A stretch of DNA of 8,844 nucleotides from Elusimicrobiota bacterium (GTDB lineage Bacteria > Elusimicrobiota > Elusimicrobia > UBA1565 > UBA9628): positions 1-8,844 of the forward strand of contig JAGWRY010000205.1 of assembly GCA_028869495.1 (NCBI GenBank), written 5' to 3'. A program made the position numbers and the translations under genes. This document shows positions 6,738 to 8,844 of this stretch, piece after piece. How positions within the stretch are numbered: position 1 is the first letter of the stretch; every line of letters starts with the position of its first letter. Under the pieces are notes generated by a model, which was not told the DNA's origin, ran no database searches, and was given only the letters and a program-made list of their open reading frames with translations.

Positions 6738-7852
6738 CGGCCCTCGTAGCGCGCGAGGAAGTCCTCTCGCGCCGACGCGAAGCGCCCGGCCAGGATCGCG
6801 GCGCGGGCTTCGGCCGCGACCGCCGCCATGAAGTGCAGGTTGTGGTAGGAGAGCAGGCGGTAGACGGCCAGCTCCGAGGCCCTCAGAAGGTGGCCGAGGT
6901 AGGCGCGCGAGTAGCGCGCGCAGACGAAGCACGAGCACTTCGGATCGAGCGGGCCGAAGTCGCGCCGGAAGCGGGCGTTGGTCACGTTGAACTTGCCGCC
7001 GTGAGCCATCACCTGCCCGCTGCGCGCGACGCGCGTCGGGTAGACGCAGTCCATCATGTCCACGCCGCGCGCGGCCGCCTCCCAGACGTCGCCCGGCGTG
7101 CCGACGCCCATCAGGTAGCGCGGCCGGTCCGCGCGCAGGAGCGCCGTCGTCTCGCCGAGCATCCTCCAGGTCGTTGCCTTGTCCTCGCCGACCATGAAGC
7201 CGCCGATCGAGATCCCGTCGGCCGGCGTCGCGTTGTGGTGGTCGGCCGACTCGCGGCGCAGGGCGGGGTGCAGGCCGCCCTGGAACAGCGGGAAGAACAG
7301 GCACTTCGAGCCCGCCTCGCGCGCCGCCGCGACGGCGGGGACCGAGCGGTCGAGCCAGCGGCGCGTGCGCTCGAGCGCGCGCCGCGCCTCGGCCTCCGCG
7401 CACGGATAGGACGGGCACTCGTCGAGCGTGGTCCAGCCGTCGGAACCGAGAGCCGCCTGAACGCCGATCACCGACTCCGGCGTCAGGCGGTGCTCGGAGC
7501 CGTCCAGGTGCGAGCGGAAGGTCACGCCCTCGTCGTCGATCTCGCGCAGGGAGGACAGCGACAGGACCTGGAAGCCTCCCGAGTCGGTCAGGATGAAGCC
7601 GTCGTAGTCCATGAAGCGGTGCAGGCCGCCCGCCTCCTTGACGGTCTCGGTCCCGGGGCGCAAATAGAGATGGTAGGAGTTGGCCAGGATCGCGCGCGCG
7701 CCGAGGCGGCGCAGGTCGTCGGCGTCCAGGGCCTTCACGCTGGCCTGCGTCGCGACCGGCATGAAGACCGGCGTCTCGACGGGCCCGCGCGGGGTCTCCA
7801 GGACCCCGGCGCGCGCGCCGGACGCGTCCGTCGCCTCGATGCGGAAGCTCAC
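6734..7852 (-). CDS. tgt: Queuine/preQ1 tRNA-guanine transglycosylase
   Basis: This 372-residue cytoplasmic enzyme swaps the anticodon-loop guanine 34 of GUN tRNAs (Asp, Asn, His, Tyr) for a 7-deazaguanine on the way to queuosine. Length is standard. The general acid/base D90 lies in DSGGFQ (90-95), and base-recognition DEC is at 144-146. QGG is at 191-193, YLMGVGTP at 246-253, and the nucleophile D268 in DMMDCV. The zinc site is C306, C308, C311 and H337. Several normally fixed pocket stretches differ: FPLFQGG where most bacteria have FGIVQGG, GGFMVGE for GGLAVGE, and YPTRVARSG for MPTRNARNG. The start is GTG 7852, with AGGTAAGG at 7865-7858 (five bases upstream) as ribosome site. It is the first gene of a two-gene operon with the GT117 gene. 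No other queuosine gene is in the window. Confidence 0.95.
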   Translation of the reverse strand: MSFRIEATDASGARAGVLETPRGPVETPVFMPVATQASVKALDADDLRRLGARAILANSYHLYLRPGTETVKEAGGLHRFMDYDGFILTDSGGFQVLSLSSLREIDDEGVTFRSHLDGSEHRLTPESVIGVQAALGSDGWTTLDECPSYPCAEAEARRALERTRRWLDRSVPAVAAAREAGSKCLFFPLFQGGLHPALRRESADHHNATPADGISIGGFMVGEDKATTWRMLGETTALLRADRPRYLMGVGTPGDVWEAAARGVDMMDCVYPTRVARSGQVMAHGGKFNVTNARFRRDFGPLDPKCSCFVCARYSRAYLGHLLRASELAVYRLLSYHNLHFMAAVAAEARAAILAGRFASAREDFLARYEGR

Positions 7853-7859
7853 GGCGGCC

Positions 7860-7907
7860 TTACCTGCTCCGCCTCGAGCGGCCGTTCCCTGCGCCGTGCT
7901 CGGTCAT
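7860..7907 (-). other. Possible 15-codon leader reading frame ahead of tgt
   Basis: An ATG at 7907 opens a 15-residue frame (MTEHGAGNGRSRRSR) that stops at TAA 7862-7860, inside the tgt ribosome site and seven bases before the tgt start. The ATG lies almost at the predicted transcription start, so it would be leaderless. It is not in the tgt frame. Such a short frame can arise by chance in this gap. It holds one His (CAC) and one Asn (AAC) codon, both read by tRNAs that Tgt modifies. Confidence 0.2.
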
Positions 7908-7915
7908 GCGCGGGC

Positions 7916-7921
7916 ATTCTA
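7916..7921 (-). promoter_or_regulatory. Candidate -10 box for tgt
   Basis: Reading the minus strand, TAGAAT stands in one of the few AT-rich spots of the divergent gap (the adjacent bases read CGAAAAGG). Transcription would start near 7909, leaving a leader of about 57 bases before the tgt GTG. No convincing -35 box is seen 16-18 bases upstream, so the call is tentative. Confidence 0.35.
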
Positions 7922-7945
7922 CCTTTTCGTCCGCGCGTCCGGGCC

Positions 7946-7975
7946 TTGCGGGGGGGTCGGATTCGGAAGTACACT
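7946..7975 (+). promoter_or_regulatory. Candidate promoter of the response regulator, with G7 tract in the spacer
   Basis: TTGCGG (7946-7951) and TACACT (7970-7975) are 18 bases apart. Transcription would begin at about 7981-7983, exactly at the GTG start codon, so the message would be leaderless. A run of seven G (7950-7956) overlaps the -35 box and the spacer. The call rests on consensus matching only. Confidence 0.4.
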
Positions 7976-7981
7976 GGGGGC

Positions 7982-8704
7982 GTGGAAACGCGCCGGACGA
8001 TCCTCCTCGTCGACGACGACGCCGACAGCCGCCGCCTCTACGGGCGCGTGCTCGAGCGCGCCGGCTACGCGGTCCTGACCGCCGCGACGGCCGAGGAGGC
8101 CCTCGAGACGGCGCGGGCGCGCCGCCCGGACCTGATCCTGTCGGACGTCCAGATGGCGCAGGGCGGGGACGGCTTCGCGCTCTGCGCCGAGGTCCGGCGC
8201 CACCCGCGCACCGCGGCCATCCCGATCGTGCTGATGTCGGGCCTGAGCCTCCGGGAGGAGGATCAGCTCGAGGGCCTCGACGCGGGCGCCGACGACTACC
8301 TGCTCAAGCCGTTCTCCCCGAAGTACCTGACCGCGAAGACCGCGGCGGTCCTGCGCCGCTTCGAAGCGCCGCGCCGCCTGGCGCCGGCCCTGGCCGCGCA
8401 CGGCCTCGTCCTCGACGTCGCGGCGCGCACCGCGCGCCTGAAGGGGGGGCCCGAGATCCGCCTGACGCGCAAGGAGTTCGACCTGCTGACGGCCTTCCTC
8501 GAGCGCCCGGGGCGCGTGCTGAGCGCGCAATTCCTGCTCGAGTCCGTCTGGGGCTACGACCTCGCCGCCTACAACGACCCGCACACCGTCGCGGTGCACC
8601 TGTCGTCCCTGCGCCGCAAGCTCGGCCCGAAGCTGGCCGCGCGCATCGTCACCGTCGCGGGCTCCGGCTACCGCTTCGACGGCGCCGCGCTCCGGACGGC
8701 CTAG
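7982..8704 (+). CDS. OmpR/PhoB-type response regulator
   Basis: This 240-residue transcription regulator has an N-terminal receiver domain (5-118) with acidic pocket D11-D13, phospho-acceptor D55 in ILSDVQM, S86 in LMSG and K109 in LLKPF, all in place. An Ala/Arg-rich linker leads to a C-terminal winged-helix DNA-binding domain (about 138-236) with LTRKEFDLL, VWGYD, VAVHLSSLRRKLG and the terminal GSGYRF hairpin, as in PhoB and OmpR. It should bind direct repeats as a phosphorylated dimer. GTG 7982 is chosen because the receiver starts right after it and no Shine-Dalgarno or other start precedes it at a useful distance. No kinase gene is adjacent. The hybrid kinase 3 kb to the left is one possible partner. 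The stop at 8702-8704 shares CTAG with the opposing gene. Confidence 0.93.
   Translation: METRRTILLVDDDADSRRLYGRVLERAGYAVLTAATAEEALETARARRPDLILSDVQMAQGGDGFALCAEVRRHPRTAAIPIVLMSGLSLREEDQLEGLDAGADDYLLKPFSPKYLTAKTAAVLRRFEAPRRLAPALAAHGLVLDVAARTARLKGGPEIRLTRKEFDLLTAFLERPGRVLSAQFLLESVWGYDLAAYNDPHTVAVHLSSLRRKLGPKLAARIVTVAGSGYRFDGAALRTA
8701..8704. other. Second CTAG shared by two convergent stop codons
   Basis: The response regulator stop TAG is 8702-8704, and the minus-strand partial frame stops with TAG at 8703-8701. The arrangement is identical to that at 4980-4983. It depends on the partial gene being real. Confidence 0.65.
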
Positions 8705-8844
8705 GCGCGGCGCGGGACGTCCGCCTTCAGACGGGCGAGCTCCTCGTCCGCCTGCGCGAGCAGGGAGTCCAGGCGCTCGGCCGCGGCGCGCTCCTGCGCG
8801 GCGGCCTCGAGGCTCCGGCAGAGCTCGCGCAGGCCGCGCGCGCC
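8701..8844 (-). CDS. C-terminal end of an unrecognised protein with coiled-coil-like tail, partial
   Basis: An open frame runs in from the right edge and stops at TAG 8703-8701, giving 47 codons. The peptide is a charged, Ala/Leu-rich helix (for example LEAAAQERAAAERLDSL and LLAQADEELARLKAD) with heptad-like spacing of Leu and Ala, then a short basic end. I take it as coding because 46 of 47 third positions are G or C while second positions are mixed, the same pattern as the proven genes here, and because it ends exactly at the stop of the regulator, as the other convergent pair does. The function cannot be told. Such tails occur in sensor kinases, chemoreceptors and many others. Confidence 0.6.
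   Translation of the reverse strand, partial: GARGLRELCRSLEAAAQERAAAERLDSLLAQADEELARLKADVPRRA

Noticed and set aside
6833..7981. N-terminal extension of the response regulator back across tgt
   Set aside because: The frame is open, but it is antisense to tgt and has no domain. The receiver domain begins directly after GTG 7982.
1..8844. tRNA, rRNA, CRISPR, insertion sequence, integrase or toxin-antitoxin content
   Set aside because: No cloverleaf-like segment, regular direct repeats, terminal inverted repeats or recognisable mobile or defence protein was found; almost all bases are taken by the listed genes.

Overview
The window is a GC-rich bacterial chromosome segment, densely packed, with GTG starts, strongly G/C-biased third codon positions and short intergenic gaps. 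It holds six complete protein genes and two partial genes at the edges. I see no tRNA, rRNA, CRISPR array, insertion sequence or phage gene. The lineage cannot be fixed from this DNA. A DUF2723/GT117 membrane protein, hybrid sensor kinases and 70%-like GC would fit a high-GC Elusimicrobiota-type or similar Gram-negative environmental bacterium, but that is a guess.

Layout. Left block, plus strand (1-2692): the 3' end of a thiamine-diphosphate enzyme of the acetolactate synthase type, a family-2 SAM methyltransferase, and a secreted family-5 (Dpp/Opp type) solute-binding protein. The methyltransferase follows the first gene after 14 bases with a strong Shine-Dalgarno, and the binding protein starts in an ATGA overlap, so the three read as one operon. 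A 104-base gap (2693-2796) carries a good sigma70-type promoter whose spacer is filled by a perfect 9-bp inverted repeat. It drives a hybrid histidine kinase (2797-4983).

Right block, minus strand (7852-4980): tgt (queuine/preQ1 tRNA-ribosyltransferase), then a GT117/DUF2723 multi-membrane protein starting in a GTGA overlap with the tgt stop. A 129-base divergent gap (7853-7981) holds candidate promoters for tgt and for an OmpR-type response regulator (7982-8704), whose mRNA looks leaderless. A minus-strand gene enters from the right edge and ends at 8701 with a coiled-coil-like tail.

Both convergent gene pairs (kinase/GT117 and regulator/edge gene) end in a shared CTAG, with the two TAG stops overlapping by four bases and no room for a terminator between them.

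Functionally, the window mixes housekeeping (tRNA modification), envelope glycosylation and signal transduction. The kinase and the response regulator could be partners, but they lie 3 kb apart with tgt and the GT117 gene between. I do not see a clear new defence or mobile system. The most interesting points are the promoter palindrome, the paired CTAG overlaps, the methyltransferase lacking the usual catalytic histidine, and the unusual pocket motifs of Tgt.
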